From Alteromonas gracilis (lineage in GTDB: Bacteria; Pseudomonadota; Gammaproteobacteria; Enterobacterales; Alteromonadaceae): a stretch of DNA of 64,000 nucleotides. Under the pieces are notes generated by a model that made no database searches, was not told the DNA's origin, and worked only from the letters and a program-made list of their open reading frames with translations. A program made the translations under genes and the position numbers. Below are positions 9,403 to 18,291 of this stretch, piece by piece (position 1 is the stretch's first letter; every line of letters starts with the position of its first letter). Location: the NCBI RefSeq assembly GCF_002993325.1, contig NZ_PVNO01000027.1, positions 310,001 through 374,000 of the forward strand, given 5' to 3'.

Positions 9403-11763
9403 ATGTCTAAATCAACACACACACTAAATTGGGTTTCATCCTACAAAAGAAAATCAAATACATGCGCTGTGGCTAACAGGCCCGCTCGTAGCCTCTGTGC
9501 TCTTGCAGTCGCCGGCGTACTTTGCTCTACGCCAGCGTTTGCACAAGAAAATCAACCGCCGACAAGTGATCAGGATGCAGAGAAAGGTAAGTTAGAACGC
9601 ATCGAAGTCACAGCGCGAAGAACCGTGGAGTCGCTTCAAGAAACACCGGTTGCGATCACGTCCATTGGCGCCGTTGAGCTTGGCGAAAAAGGCATCAGCG
9701 TGCTAACCGAAATCCAGCAGTTTTCTCCGAATACCACACTGCAAACAAGCCGCGGAACGAATTCAACGCTTACTGCTTTTATTCGTGGCTTAGGCCAGCA
9801 AGATCCGCTATGGGGCTATGAACCAGGGGTTGGGATTTACGTTGATGACGTCTATATTGCGCGCCCTCAAGGTGCGGTACTTGACCTGTTGGATGTGCAA
9901 AGAATTGAAGTATTGCGCGGTCCTCAAGGTACGCTATACGGTAAAAATACTATCGGTGGTGCAGTAAAGTATGTGACCAAAGAGATGACCGGCGACACTC
10001 AAATGAATGTAGAGGCCACGGTAGGCAGCTATAGTCAGCGTGATATTAAAGTGACCGGTCAAATTCCCCTTATCGAAGATACGGTTTATCTCGGCGTCGG
10101 ATATGCTAACTTGAACCGCGATGGTTTTGGCGAATACCTTATCAGCGCACTGCCAAATCAAGATAAAGAAAACTACAACAAAGATTTATGGGCAGCGAGA
10201 GTATCTCTTGAAATTCACCCTAGCGAAGATCTATTTTTCCGAATCGGATGGGACAAAACAGAAGACTCGTCTAATGCAAAAGGAGGCTACCGCTTAATCC
10301 CAAGTATCTTAACCGATGCACCTGTGCCCGATTCAGTGTACGACTCCTATACCAGTCTACCAACGTGGAATAAAGTTGAGCTAGAAGGATATAACTGGTT
10401 AGCGCGCTATAACGTGAATGACAACTTAGAGCTTAAGTATATTGGCTCACATCGAGAAAGTTATTCACCTACTAATATCGATTTTGACAACACGCCGTTG
10501 CCCATCTTTGACGTGCCTGCAGAATATGATGACAGTAATGATACCCACGAGCTTCAAGCAAACTATATTGGAGACACTTTCAGTCTTGTCTCGGGATTAT
10601 ATTTCTATGACGGTGAAAGCTGCGGAAACTTTGACGCAATCCTAGGTGTGCTCGGTCAATCATTAGGAGCGCCAGGATTAACCAGAGAAGTGACCGGTTG
10701 CAACAACTCAGAAAGCTGGGCCGCTTATGCGCAAATGAGCTATGACGTTACCGAAAAGCTATCGCTTTCTTTAGGTGCTCGCTTTACTGATGAAGAAAAA
10801 TCAGCCTTCGTAAATAACGGCTTGGTGTTTGACAACGTGTATCCTTATACCGATTGGATTGACGGTTATGTTCGTCCCGATGGGCAGCTTGTGCCCCAGG
10901 TACTTGGTACAGATACTAACGGTGATGATTTACTTGATGCGCCTGCGGTGGAAAGCTGGTCGCGATTCACGCCGCGAGTGGGCGTAGAATATCAGATGAA
11001 CCGAGATACTATGTTCTTTGCCAGCTATTCCCAAGGCTTTAAATCTGGCACATTTAACCCACGCGCTCAAATTAATGAGCCTGGTGTTGAACCAGAGGTA
11101 GTAGATAGCTTTGAACTGGGCGTTAAAAGTGACCTAACCGATGCACTTCGCCTGAACGTAACCTTGTTCTCTTATGATCATAAGGACCGTCAATACATAG
11201 GTGTTGAGGGAGATTTGTCTGACCCTACTGCTCTTGATCAGCGCTTACGCAATGCGGCGGAAACTGCGGCAAAAGGTGCAGAATTAGAAATGACATGGGT
11301 AGCGTCAGATAACCTACAGTTTGATGTTGCTTATGGCTATATCGACTTTGAGATTAAGAAAAATAACGCGATTCCCCCGCTTATCGGTTTGGCAAGCACG
11401 CCGGAAAATACGTTTAATTTCAATGCCAACTACTTACTGGAAACAAGCTTTGGGGATGTTACGTTCAACGCCAACTATTATTATCGCGATGACTACCTTA
11501 TCTTTGAAACCAGCGACCTAATTCAGCAAGATGCCTACGGCATGGTGAATTTAAGCGCCCGCTGGGAAAGTGTTGAAGGCGACTGGTATGCCGGATTACA
11601 CGTTAAGAATCTGACCGATGAAGAATATCTGGTTGGCGGTTACGACTTTGTCACTCAAGATGGCGAAGGTAACTTTGGTCCCGGCCTAGGCGGTGACACT
11701 ACGCTTATTGGTTACTATGGCGACCCGCGCACGGTGCACTTGACGGTTGGCTATAGATTCTAG
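9403..11763 (+). CDS. TonB-dependent outer-membrane receptor
   Basis: 786-residue outer-membrane transporter. I start it at the ATG at 9403, preceded by AAGGA at six bases. A long n-region leads to a signal peptide ending AFAQE. The plug domain contains IRGLG, VDDVYIARPQGAVLDLLD and RIEVLRGPQGTLYGKNTIGG; the rest reads as a beta-barrel and ends in the aromatic residue F (TVGYRF), as porin-like proteins do. It is divergent from the hydroxybutyrate operon and followed by a response regulator. Many Alteromonas receptors of this type carry carbon substrates rather than iron, so import of hydroxybutyrate oligomers or another ester is a reasonable inference, not a demonstrated one. Confidence 0.88.
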   Translation: MSKSTHTLNWVSSYKRKSNTCAVANRPARSLCALAVAGVLCSTPAFAQENQPPTSDQDAEKGKLERIEVTARRTVESLQETPVAITSIGAVELGEKGISVLTEIQQFSPNTTLQTSRGTNSTLTAFIRGLGQQDPLWGYEPGVGIYVDDVYIARPQGAVLDLLDVQRIEVLRGPQGTLYGKNTIGGAVKYVTKEMTGDTQMNVEATVGSYSQRDIKVTGQIPLIEDTVYLGVGYANLNRDGFGEYLISALPNQDKENYNKDLWAARVSLEIHPSEDLFFRIGWDKTEDSSNAKGGYRLIPSILTDAPVPDSVYDSYTSLPTWNKVELEGYNWLARYNVNDNLELKYIGSHRESYSPTNIDFDNTPLPIFDVPAEYDDSNDTHELQANYIGDTFSLVSGLYFYDGESCGNFDAILGVLGQSLGAPGLTREVTGCNNSESWAAYAQMSYDVTEKLSLSLGARFTDEEKSAFVNNGLVFDNVYPYTDWIDGYVRPDGQLVPQVLGTDTNGDDLLDAPAVESWSRFTPRVGVEYQMNRDTMFFASYSQGFKSGTFNPRAQINEPGVEPEVVDSFELGVKSDLTDALRLNVTLFSYDHKDRQYIGVEGDLSDPTALDQRLRNAAETAAKGAELEMTWVASDNLQFDVAYGYIDFEIKKNNAIPPLIGLASTPENTFNFNANYLLETSFGDVTFNANYYYRDDYLIFETSDLIQQDAYGMVNLSARWESVEGDWYAGLHVKNLTDEEYLVGGYDFVTQDGEGNFGPGLGGDTTLIGYYGDPRTVHLTVGYRF

Positions 11764-11788
11764 GTAAAACTATTTAGATTCACTTGCT

Positions 11789-11814
11789 ATGCCTAGGCCT
11801 AACTGCCTAGGCAT
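11789..11814. terminator. Strong stem-loop after the TonB receptor
   Basis: Perfect 10-bp stem ATGCCTAGGC / GCCTAGGCAT with a six-base loop. There is no clear T-run after it, so it may be a weak terminator or an RNA-stabilising structure. Confidence 0.5.
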
Positions 11815-11899
11815 GCTTGCTTTGGCTCTCAATGCAGAGATGCTCATGCCATGCGAGCTTTTACCTAAGCAATAACGTTAACTTTTTTCACTGGCGTGG

Positions 11900-11913
11900 T
11901 AATATGCATATTA
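11900..11913. promoter_or_regulatory. 14-bp palindrome before the response regulator
   Basis: TAATATGCATATTA is perfectly symmetrical and ends 27 bases before the ATG of the LuxR-type regulator. It could be an operator, or chance in AT-rich sequence. Confidence 0.3.
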
Positions 11914-11940
11914 ACAAGGTAGTTACAAGTTGATAGCATT

Positions 11941-12606
11941 ATGTCTGTAAAAATCCTGATTGCTGACGATCATCCGTTGTTCAGGGCCGCAATGTGCCAT
12001 GCACTTAATAGCATCGAGCACATTTCGCTTGTAGAAACGTCCACCTTTCCTGATACCCTTAACTGTTTATCGTCAAATGACGATATTGATATACTTTTCT
12101 TAGACCTTACCATGCCTGGCAACGAAGGATTAAATGGCCTTGCCGAGGTGCATGCGTTACATCCCGACGTGTTGGTTGTTGTGATTACTGCGCAGGAAGA
12201 TTGCGACGTTATGGCTAAGTCGTTTGCGCTGGGTGCAAGCGGTTTTATTCCTAAGTCAGCCTCTGTCGATTGCATTATTGACGCGGTTAATACTGTACTT
12301 GAAGGTGAGACTTGGGTTCCTGCCACATCACAAATGTCATCAGGCGGGCTGAATACGTCCGCGGGTCTTGATGATAATAGTAGTAGCAGCGACGATGATT
12401 TTACTCGCCGATTGAAGCAACTCACGCCTCATCAGCTTAAAGTACTTCGCATGGTATCAGACGGTTTGCTTAATAAGCAGATTGCCTACGAGCTAGCAAT
12501 TTCAGAGTCCACTGTTAAACAACATGTGTCAGCCGTATTAAGAAAGCTTGGCGTGATCAATAGAACCAAGGCTGGCATAGCGTTTAAAAATGCGATGCAT
12601 GTTTAG
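11941..12606 (+). CDS. LuxR-family response regulator (CrbR-like)
   Basis: 221-residue two-component regulator. The receiver domain occupies residues 1-125, with the acidic pair D9-D10, phospho-acceptor D55 in LFLDLTMPG and K105. An acidic, serine-rich linker follows (about 131-156), then a LuxR helix-turn-helix at 159-215 (LTPHQLKVLRMVSDGLLNKQIA). It is encoded between the TonB receptor and the retropepsin gene, less than 5 kb from a symporter-type hybrid kinase. That kinase and regulator combination resembles CrbS/CrbR of Vibrio and Pseudomonas, which activates acyl-CoA synthetase genes for acetate use. Pairing is inferred from proximity and architecture. Confidence 0.9.
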   Translation: MSVKILIADDHPLFRAAMCHALNSIEHISLVETSTFPDTLNCLSSNDDIDILFLDLTMPGNEGLNGLAEVHALHPDVLVVVITAQEDCDVMAKSFALGASGFIPKSASVDCIIDAVNTVLEGETWVPATSQMSSGGLNTSAGLDDNSSSSDDDFTRRLKQLTPHQLKVLRMVSDGLLNKQIAYELAISESTVKQHVSAVLRKLGVINRTKAGIAFKNAMHV

Positions 12607-12728
12607 CGCTCTGATTGTATTAAGGTTTAACGAATATTTTGTAGGTATAGAAGACGCAACAGCAATGTGTTAGCGTATCTTAGGATAATTTAAAAATAAA
12701 AACTTTGTATTTAATAAAAAGGACTTTT

Positions 12729-13619
12729 ATGAAGCGTTCTGCACTATTAATTGCTTTATTTTTCCCTCTCTTTTGCCGCGCAGCAGCGACCCATTGGACC
12801 GATTTTACACTCGATAGAGGCCACGTATTTTTACCTGTAACCATAGAAGGTATAGAGTCTCGCGTCATGCTCGATTCCGGCGCGCAGATAAACAGTATCA
12901 ATAAAGCATTCATTGGAAAACATGACCTTGAGTTAGATGGCGGAAGAGCGGTCAATATTCAGGGGGTATATAAAATTGAGAAGCGAAGCACATTTAACAA
13001 TGTGAAGGTAAATATATTTGGCTCAGATTTCGAGCTTGACAGTTTGGTCGAAGGGAATCTGGGCCATCATTCAAACGGTCTGCTTTTAGGGGCAAGCTTT
13101 TTTCAAAATTTTATTGTTCAATTAGACTATCCCAACAAAAAAATGAGACTGGTAACTAGAGACAGCGTAAATATGTACGATGTGGCTAATGTTCGCACTG
13201 TGGTACAGCAGGGAAGTGGAATGCCTATTGCGGAAATTGAAATTAACGGTAAAGCACATTGGCTTCTTATTGATACAGGTAATTCGGGATCACTGTTTGT
13301 CGACAGAAAAGTGGCGTCTAGAGTTGGTCTGTTAGATAAAGTTGAGGCGTCGTCAGAATCTTTTGGAGTAAACGGTTCCGGTATTAATGAGATAGCAACA
13401 GCTGACACTGTCAAATTTGGGCCGTATGAGATCAGTGATGTTAAGGTGAGTTTTCCTGGTGAGGGTCAAAAGACACACATAGAAAGCCAATACAAAGAGT
13501 TAGGAAGCAGACTTGGTGGTAAAAAAGTGGTTGGACTCATTGGTTATGACCTGTTGAAAGACTTTGTTATTACCCTAGAATATAGCACCGCGAAAATGCA
13601 TATTGGATTGCCAGAGTAG
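12729..13619 (+). CDS. Exported retropepsin-like aspartic protease, two motifs
   Basis: 296 residues from the ATG at 12729, which has an excellent AAAAGGA four bases upstream. A short signal peptide (ALLIALFFPLFCRAAA) is followed by two retropepsin-type half-sites: VMLDSGAQ at residue 49 and LLIDTGNSG at residue 182, each in a strand-turn context of its own. This is the arrangement of a tandem aspartyl protease, where most bacterial relatives carry one D-S/T-G per domain. Its stop codon directly abuts the stop codon of the convergent kinase gene. Substrate unknown; a role in periplasmic maturation or sensing next to the kinase is only a possibility. Confidence 0.75.
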   Translation: MKRSALLIALFFPLFCRAAATHWTDFTLDRGHVFLPVTIEGIESRVMLDSGAQINSINKAFIGKHDLELDGGRAVNIQGVYKIEKRSTFNNVKVNIFGSDFELDSLVEGNLGHHSNGLLLGASFFQNFIVQLDYPNKKMRLVTRDSVNMYDVANVRTVVQQGSGMPIAEIEINGKAHWLLIDTGNSGSLFVDRKVASRVGLLDKVEASSESFGVNGSGINEIATADTVKFGPYEISDVKVSFPGEGQKTHIESQYKELGSRLGGKKVVGLIGYDLLKDFVITLEYSTAKMHIGLPE

Positions 13620-16600
13620 TTATTTTTCAAGACCTTGTTTCAATAAACGCTTTAGCGCTAGCGGTTTTACAGGTTTCGGTAAGTAAGCCATACCAAGTGA
13701 AGCCGCTTCCTCCCGAACTTTATGACTACGATTAGCTGTAATGAGTAGCGTGAAATGGAACGAAAAGCCGTTTTGAATGAGTACGTCTGCGCATTCAATG
13801 CCTTTCTCACCTGCATTAAGGTGATAGTCTGCAATTAGTACGTCAAAATTTTTTCTAGTAGGTAGAGTATCCTGCTGTCCTTTAACCCAAGAAACCTCAG
13901 CTCCCCAATCTCCTAGCAACGAACGCATTGCTGCTGCGACCTGATCATCATTCTCTATGAGCAATATAGAGCAACCAAGTAAAAAAGCAGAAGGCGAACT
14001 GACATTCGGTTCAGCATGTTTTGCTAGCGGCAAAGCTGAGGTATGAGCAATATCTTGTTGGTTGTATGGCTCACATTTCTGCACTAAATCTAGATGAATG
14101 GAGAAACAGCTTCCTCTCCCTAGAGTTGACTCTAGGGATATTTGATGGCCTAACAAGCGGCATATTCGTTCGACTATCGTTAAACCTAAACCGATACCTT
14201 CACTACTATTTGGGTTATCTAACTGGTGGAATTCACTAAAAATGTTTTGTTGCTCATCGGCGGCGATGCCATTACCGGTATCACAGACTACTATACTTAT
14301 CTTTTTAGACTTTTCGATGTTTTCGTTTGAACAAACTGCTCTTCTTACACCGATTACTATCTTTCCCTTTGACGTATAGCGAACGGCGTTGGACAGTAAA
14401 TTTTGTACAACTCTTCTCAATAAATTTTTATCGCTATATACAAATAAACTTGAAGGTAAGTAGCTAAGGCTGAGTCCCTTTTGTTCAGCAATAATTCTGA
14501 ATTCTTGAGCCAATGAAGATAAGATTTCATTCAAAGGAAAAATACTTCTTTGAACTTTTAATACACCAGCGTCTAGCTTGGTTATGTCCAGTAACATTGT
14601 AAGTATACTCTGAGCACTATCAAGCGAGTTGACGACTCCTTCTGACAGAACTGCCAATTCACCGCCTTCGGTTTTTTTATTAAGCATTGAGGCAAACAGT
14701 GCCGCCGCATTGAAAGGTTGCATTAAGTCATGGCCGGCAGCTGCGAGAAATTTTGTTTTACTCTCATTTGCCAGCACTGCCTGACGCTTAGCCTCCTCTA
14801 ACTCTGCGGTGCGTATAGCCACCCGTTCCTCCAACTCTAATTTTGAGTTTTCGAGCTGCTGCTGAATCGCGATGTACTCGGTTATGTCACTGTAAGTAGT
14901 CACATATCCACCACCAGGTAACGGAGCGCCGTTTAATTCTATTACTTTTCCATCAGGTTGTTTTCTTATGAATTTGTGGCGACTACCATCCAACATAAAA
15001 CTAACGCGTTTATTAATTTCAGACTGAATAGTGATAGATTCGGGCTCTATATTAGCGGAACTAAATAACCCTCGCTTGGCGTTGAAATTGAGTATTTCAG
15101 TGATAGACATGCCTGCTTTGAGAAATCCCTTGGGATAGGCAAAAAGCTCTACGTATCTGTCATTCCATGCCAGTAACTGTAGCTTGTCATCAAGTACACT
15201 TATTCCTTGCTCGATATTTTGCACAGACGATTGAAGTACTTCATGGTTGAATTGAAACGATTGGGACGCTTCTTCTACCCAATCAACCAGTTCAGGCAAG
15301 CTATCACTGCCGGTATCAGCAATCGCGCCCAATAAAATTCGCGCACTCGGTGCTCCTATTTGGGCGGCAAGCAGTTTGTTCACTCTGTCAATAAGAGCCT
15401 GACTGGCATATCCGCTGCTTGCGGCGCGGTTAACATCCACAGAAAGCTGCTGCACAAGTTGACTGTGAGTACTGGTATCAAGAACACGCTCGGTAAGCGC
15501 TATTAAATCACGGACTTTTACCAGTAGGTGAGGAGCACCGTCATGTGGTGTTTCTACATTATTCTCGTTAGCGCCACGTTTTGATGTGATCAGCGCTACT
15601 GCAATAAAGGTTATGCAGTTGGCCATTAATGAATAAGCAAATCCAAGGCCTAGAGCTTGGTCAGTAGGTACTGGGTCAAAATAGTAGCTAGACATTAAAC
15701 TGGGGTAGAGCAGAAATACAGCCCAACAAATAAAGCCTACTAGCAATGCGCAAATCGCTGCAGCTTTCGTACTCCGTTGCCAGTAAATACCAAACATAAG
15801 TGCAGGCATAGATTGCCCCAATAAAGCAATGGCAATCACGCCGCTTTTCACTAAAGGCGCAGCTTGGCTAATATTTAAGTGATACCACAGTGCGATGCTA
15901 AGTACGATTAAAACGGTAAGCCGCCGGATTGAAAGAATGTTGCTCGGCTCCATAGAGCGGTTAGGTGACGTTTTCAGTCGCGCCTTTAGCCAAAGTGGCG
16001 TGACCACATTATTGGAAATCATGATCCCGAGGGCTAAAGTAGCTACAATTACCATGCTGGTGGTAGCCGATAATCCCCCAATAAAAGCAAAGCCGGAAAG
16101 AGCAATGTTGTCGGTCGATAGGGGCAGGGCAAGTACGTAGGCATCTGAACTTGTTGTTGATGGAAGCAGCATTTTGCCGGCAAGGGCGATGGGGATAACA
16201 AACAACGTCATACCGAGTAGATAGAGTGGGAACAACCACCTTGCAGTACGAAGCTCGCTCTCACCGTTTTGCTCGACAAAATTCATATGAAACTGCCTAG
16301 GTAGTACGAACATGGAACAAACGCCAAGAACTACATGTGATGCATAAACCCAGGGTGCGCTATCAGCGTAAATGACCTCCCTGGCACTGTCATTTGACGA
16401 GGCGTTAGAAACTAAATCTAAGACGCCATCGAATAAAAAGAAGCAAACAAAAACGCCTACTGCCAAAAGCGCCACAAGCTTTATCACCGACTCGAAAGCA
16501 ATGGTTAGAAGTAATCCAGGATGCTTTTCCGTCAAGTTTAGCGTACGCGTACCAAAAGTTATGGCAAATATGGCCAGTAAACTTGCTACGTAAATACTCA

Positions 16601-17060
16601 ACCAAGGTGTGCTTGATTGTGGCTCTGCGGTAAGCAAATTTATCGATTTCGTAATGGCGTCTAACTGCAATGCTATATAGGGCACAACGCCAAAAAAGCA
16701 TAGCAACGTGATAAGTGCGGCGATTAGATGAGAGTGTTGGTACTTGAGTGAGATGAGGTCAGCTAGCGAACTAATGTTGTGCTGCTGGCATAATCGACTT
16801 ATATGAAGCACTACAGGAAAGGCAAATGCCATGGTGAGCATAATGCCTAAATAGGTGGGAATAACTGCCCAGCCATATTGGGCAGCCTGCGACGTGGTGC
16901 CGAAGAAAGCCCAAGATGTACAGTGTACGCCAAGTCCTAGGCTATAAAGCACAGGATGCTGCCGATTATCGCGCAAATGCTTGTCGCCCCAAAATGCTAA
17001 TGCGAAAAGCGCGAGAAGGTAGAAACCGACGATAGTGCCCACCGTCCAGATACTTAGCAT
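13620..17060 (-). CDS. Sodium/solute symporter-type hybrid histidine kinase (CrbS-like)
   Basis: 1146-residue membrane sensor. Residues 1-490 form a sodium:solute symporter domain with about 13 membrane segments. A linker follows, then a PAS domain (about 605-730) and a coiled coil (730-765). The kinase core has the phospho-acceptor H777 in AAAGHDLMQPFN, N891, DTGNG at 927-931 and GIGLGL at 955-960. A C-terminal receiver has E1036-D1038-D1039, D1078 and K1129. The family includes CbrA and CrbS, which couple solute sensing to catabolic gene control. It converges on the retropepsin gene with zero spacing. The response regulator at 11941-12606 is the likeliest partner. Which solute is sensed is unknown; acetate or hydroxybutyrate would fit the context. 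Confidence 0.92.
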   Translation of the reverse strand: MLSIWTVGTIVGFYLLALFALAFWGDKHLRDNRQHPVLYSLGLGVHCTSWAFFGTTSQAAQYGWAVIPTYLGIMLTMAFAFPVVLHISRLCQQHNISSLADLISLKYQHSHLIAALITLLCFFGVVPYIALQLDAITKSINLLTAEPQSSTPWLSIYVASLLAIFAITFGTRTLNLTEKHPGLLLTIAFESVIKLVALLAVGVFVCFFLFDGVLDLVSNASSNDSAREVIYADSAPWVYASHVVLGVCSMFVLPRQFHMNFVEQNGESELRTARWLFPLYLLGMTLFVIPIALAGKMLLPSTTSSDAYVLALPLSTDNIALSGFAFIGGLSATTSMVIVATLALGIMISNNVVTPLWLKARLKTSPNRSMEPSNILSIRRLTVLIVLSIALWYHLNISQAAPLVKSGVIAIALLGQSMPALMFGIYWQRSTKAAAICALLVGFICWAVFLLYPSLMSSYYFDPVPTDQALGLGFAYSLMANCITFIAVALITSKRGANENNVETPHDGAPHLLVKVRDLIALTERVLDTSTHSQLVQQLSVDVNRAASSGYASQALIDRVNKLLAAQIGAPSARILLGAIADTGSDSLPELVDWVEEASQSFQFNHEVLQSSVQNIEQGISVLDDKLQLLAWNDRYVELFAYPKGFLKAGMSITEILNFNAKRGLFSSANIEPESITIQSEINKRVSFMLDGSRHKFIRKQPDGKVIELNGAPLPGGGYVTTYSDITEYIAIQQQLENSKLELEERVAIRTAELEEAKRQAVLANESKTKFLAAAGHDLMQPFNAAALFASMLNKKTEGGELAVLSEGVVNSLDSAQSILTMLLDITKLDAGVLKVQRSIFPLNEILSSLAQEFRIIAEQKGLSLSYLPSSLFVYSDKNLLRRVVQNLLSNAVRYTSKGKIVIGVRRAVCSNENIEKSKKISIVVCDTGNGIAADEQQNIFSEFHQLDNPNSSEGIGLGLTIVERICRLLGHQISLESTLGRGSCFSIHLDLVQKCEPYNQQDIAHTSALPLAKHAEPNVSSPSAFLLGCSILLIENDDQVAAAMRSLLGDWGAEVSWVKGQQDTLPTRKNFDVLIADYHLNAGEKGIECADVLIQNGFSFHFTLLITANRSHKVREEAASLGMAYLPKPVKPLALKRLLKQGLEK

Positions 17061-17551
17061 AGGTAGTCCGTGTAGTAGAGAGTTCGTGCAGTTGGACGCA
17101 CAAATTAATTCTCTCGAAAACTCATTTTATTCATACGTTTACATTAACACGGTTTTCACATGTGGCACATCTCTGAATTTCCTCACATAAATTCAGTTAT
17201 TGGTAGAAGTGAAGGGCTAATTGGCCCCCCGTGATGATTAGGGAAAAGAAGGGAGAATAGGCTTTATTCTCTATCTATATTTATTGCTCAAAGCGGGAGC
17301 GATAAAGCACATAAGGTGGCTTAGCATTACCTAGCCCTTGGCTGAAAGCTGGGTGCTGATAAAGCGGATCCTGGGTAGTTTATGTATTAAAACTTAAATT
17401 CTTCAGTATTTTTTAAAATCATCCACAAAATTATTGTGGTTACCCTTGATCGCCTTAAAACTAGCCCCATAACTAAGCGCAACGAAGTTATTCCCAGTAA
17501 TTTTAATGTTATTGGGCATCGCCTAATTAAGAAAAACGTTTGGAGGTAGGC
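17061..17551. other. Intergenic region between the kinase and grpE
   Basis: About 490 bases between divergent genes. It holds the kinase promoter side (not identified) and, near its right end, a sigma-32-like promoter for grpE. I see no convincing small gene or RNA in the remainder. Confidence 0.5.
17445..17470 (+). promoter_or_regulatory. Sigma-32 heat-shock promoter of grpE
   Basis: CTTGATC, a 13-base spacer, then CCCCAT. This is close to the heat-shock consensus (CTTGAAA and CCCCAT) and lies about 80 bases before the grpE start. Confidence 0.75.
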
Positions 17552-18175
17552 ATGAGCGATAATCGCGACGTGCAGGCAGAACAAGAAAACACAGTAGATG
17601 AGACTGTAATTAATGCTGATGAAGCGCAGGTAGAAGCATCAGAAGCAGAAGGTGTAGAGCTAGACGAAAATGCACAGCGCATTTACGAACTAGAAACCGC
17701 ACTTTCTGAAGCGCAAGCAACGATTAAAGAACAGCAGGATGGTGTACTTCGCGCGCGCGCAGATGCTGATAACGCACGTCGTCGCGCTGAAGGCGAAGTA
17801 GAAAAAGCACGTAAATTTGCGCTTGAACGTTTTGCTGGCGAATTGCTTCCGGTTATCGACAACTTAGAGCGCGCTATCGAAATGACCGATGGTGACAATG
17901 AAGCTGTGAAGCCGCTATTAGAAGGTGTGGAAATGACCCACAAAACTTTCTTAAGCACTATTGAGAAATTTGGATTAAGCCTTATTAATCCGCAGGGCGA
18001 AACCTTTAACCCTGATTTGCATCAGGCAATGTCTATGCAAGAAAGTGCAGATCACGAGCCAAATACAGTAATGGCGGTTATGCAGAAAGGTTATCAAATT
18101 AATGGTCGTTTGCTACGCCCTGCCATGGTTATGGTATCGCGTGCGCCAAGCGGCGGTGTGGATACGCAGGCCTAA
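17552..18175 (+). CDS. grpE: Nucleotide exchange factor GrpE
   Basis: Cochaperone that drives ADP release from DnaK. 207 residues from the ATG at 17552, preceded by GGAGG at the proper distance; an in-frame TTG at 17540 overlaps that ribosome site and is unlikely to be used. An acidic disordered N-terminus is followed by a long coiled coil (about 50-100; [20 protein letters not shown]) and the compact C-terminal domain ending [20 protein letters not shown], the diagnostic signature. It lies immediately upstream of dnaK and dnaJ, each with its own apparent transcription signals. Confidence 0.97.
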   Translation: MSDNRDVQAEQENTVDETVINADEAQVEASEAEGVELDENAQRIYELETALSEAQATIKEQQDGVLRARADADNARRRAEGEVEKARKFALERFAGELLPVIDNLERAIEMTDGDNEAVKPLLEGVEMTHKTFLSTIEKFGLSLINPQGETFNPDLHQAMSMQESADHEPNTVMAVMQKGYQINGRLLRPAMVMVSRAPSGGVDTQA

Positions 18176-18202
18176 GACGCTTTTTGCGACGAACACACAA
18201 AA

Positions 18203-18224
18203 ATGCCAGTTTTTTTACTGGCAT
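18203..18224 (+). terminator. Hairpin between grpE and dnaK
   Basis: ATGCCAGT and ACTGGCAT form an 8-bp stem around a T-rich loop. No T-run follows the stem, so termination would be partial at best. It directly precedes the dnaK promoter. Confidence 0.45.
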
Positions 18225-18227
18225 CTA

Positions 18228-18250
18228 TTGAAAAGACGGGGAATAACCCC
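18228..18250 (+). promoter_or_regulatory. Sigma-32-like promoter of dnaK
   Basis: TTGAAA, a 13-base spacer, then CCCC followed by ACT, about 42 bases before the dnaK start. Good match to the heat-shock -35 and spacing; the -10 is CCCCACT instead of CCCCAT. Confidence 0.6.
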
Positions 18251-18291
18251 ACTAAAAGTACAGTATTAAGAAAATCATTCGGAGACACGAA

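Noticed and set aside
11789..11814. Mobile-element or attachment site at the CCTAGG repeat
   Set aside because: No integrase, transposase or direct repeats nearby; the structure is a simple stem-loop after a gene.
17540..17551. Upstream TTG start for grpE
   Set aside because: It lies on the GGAGG ribosome site of the ATG at 17552.
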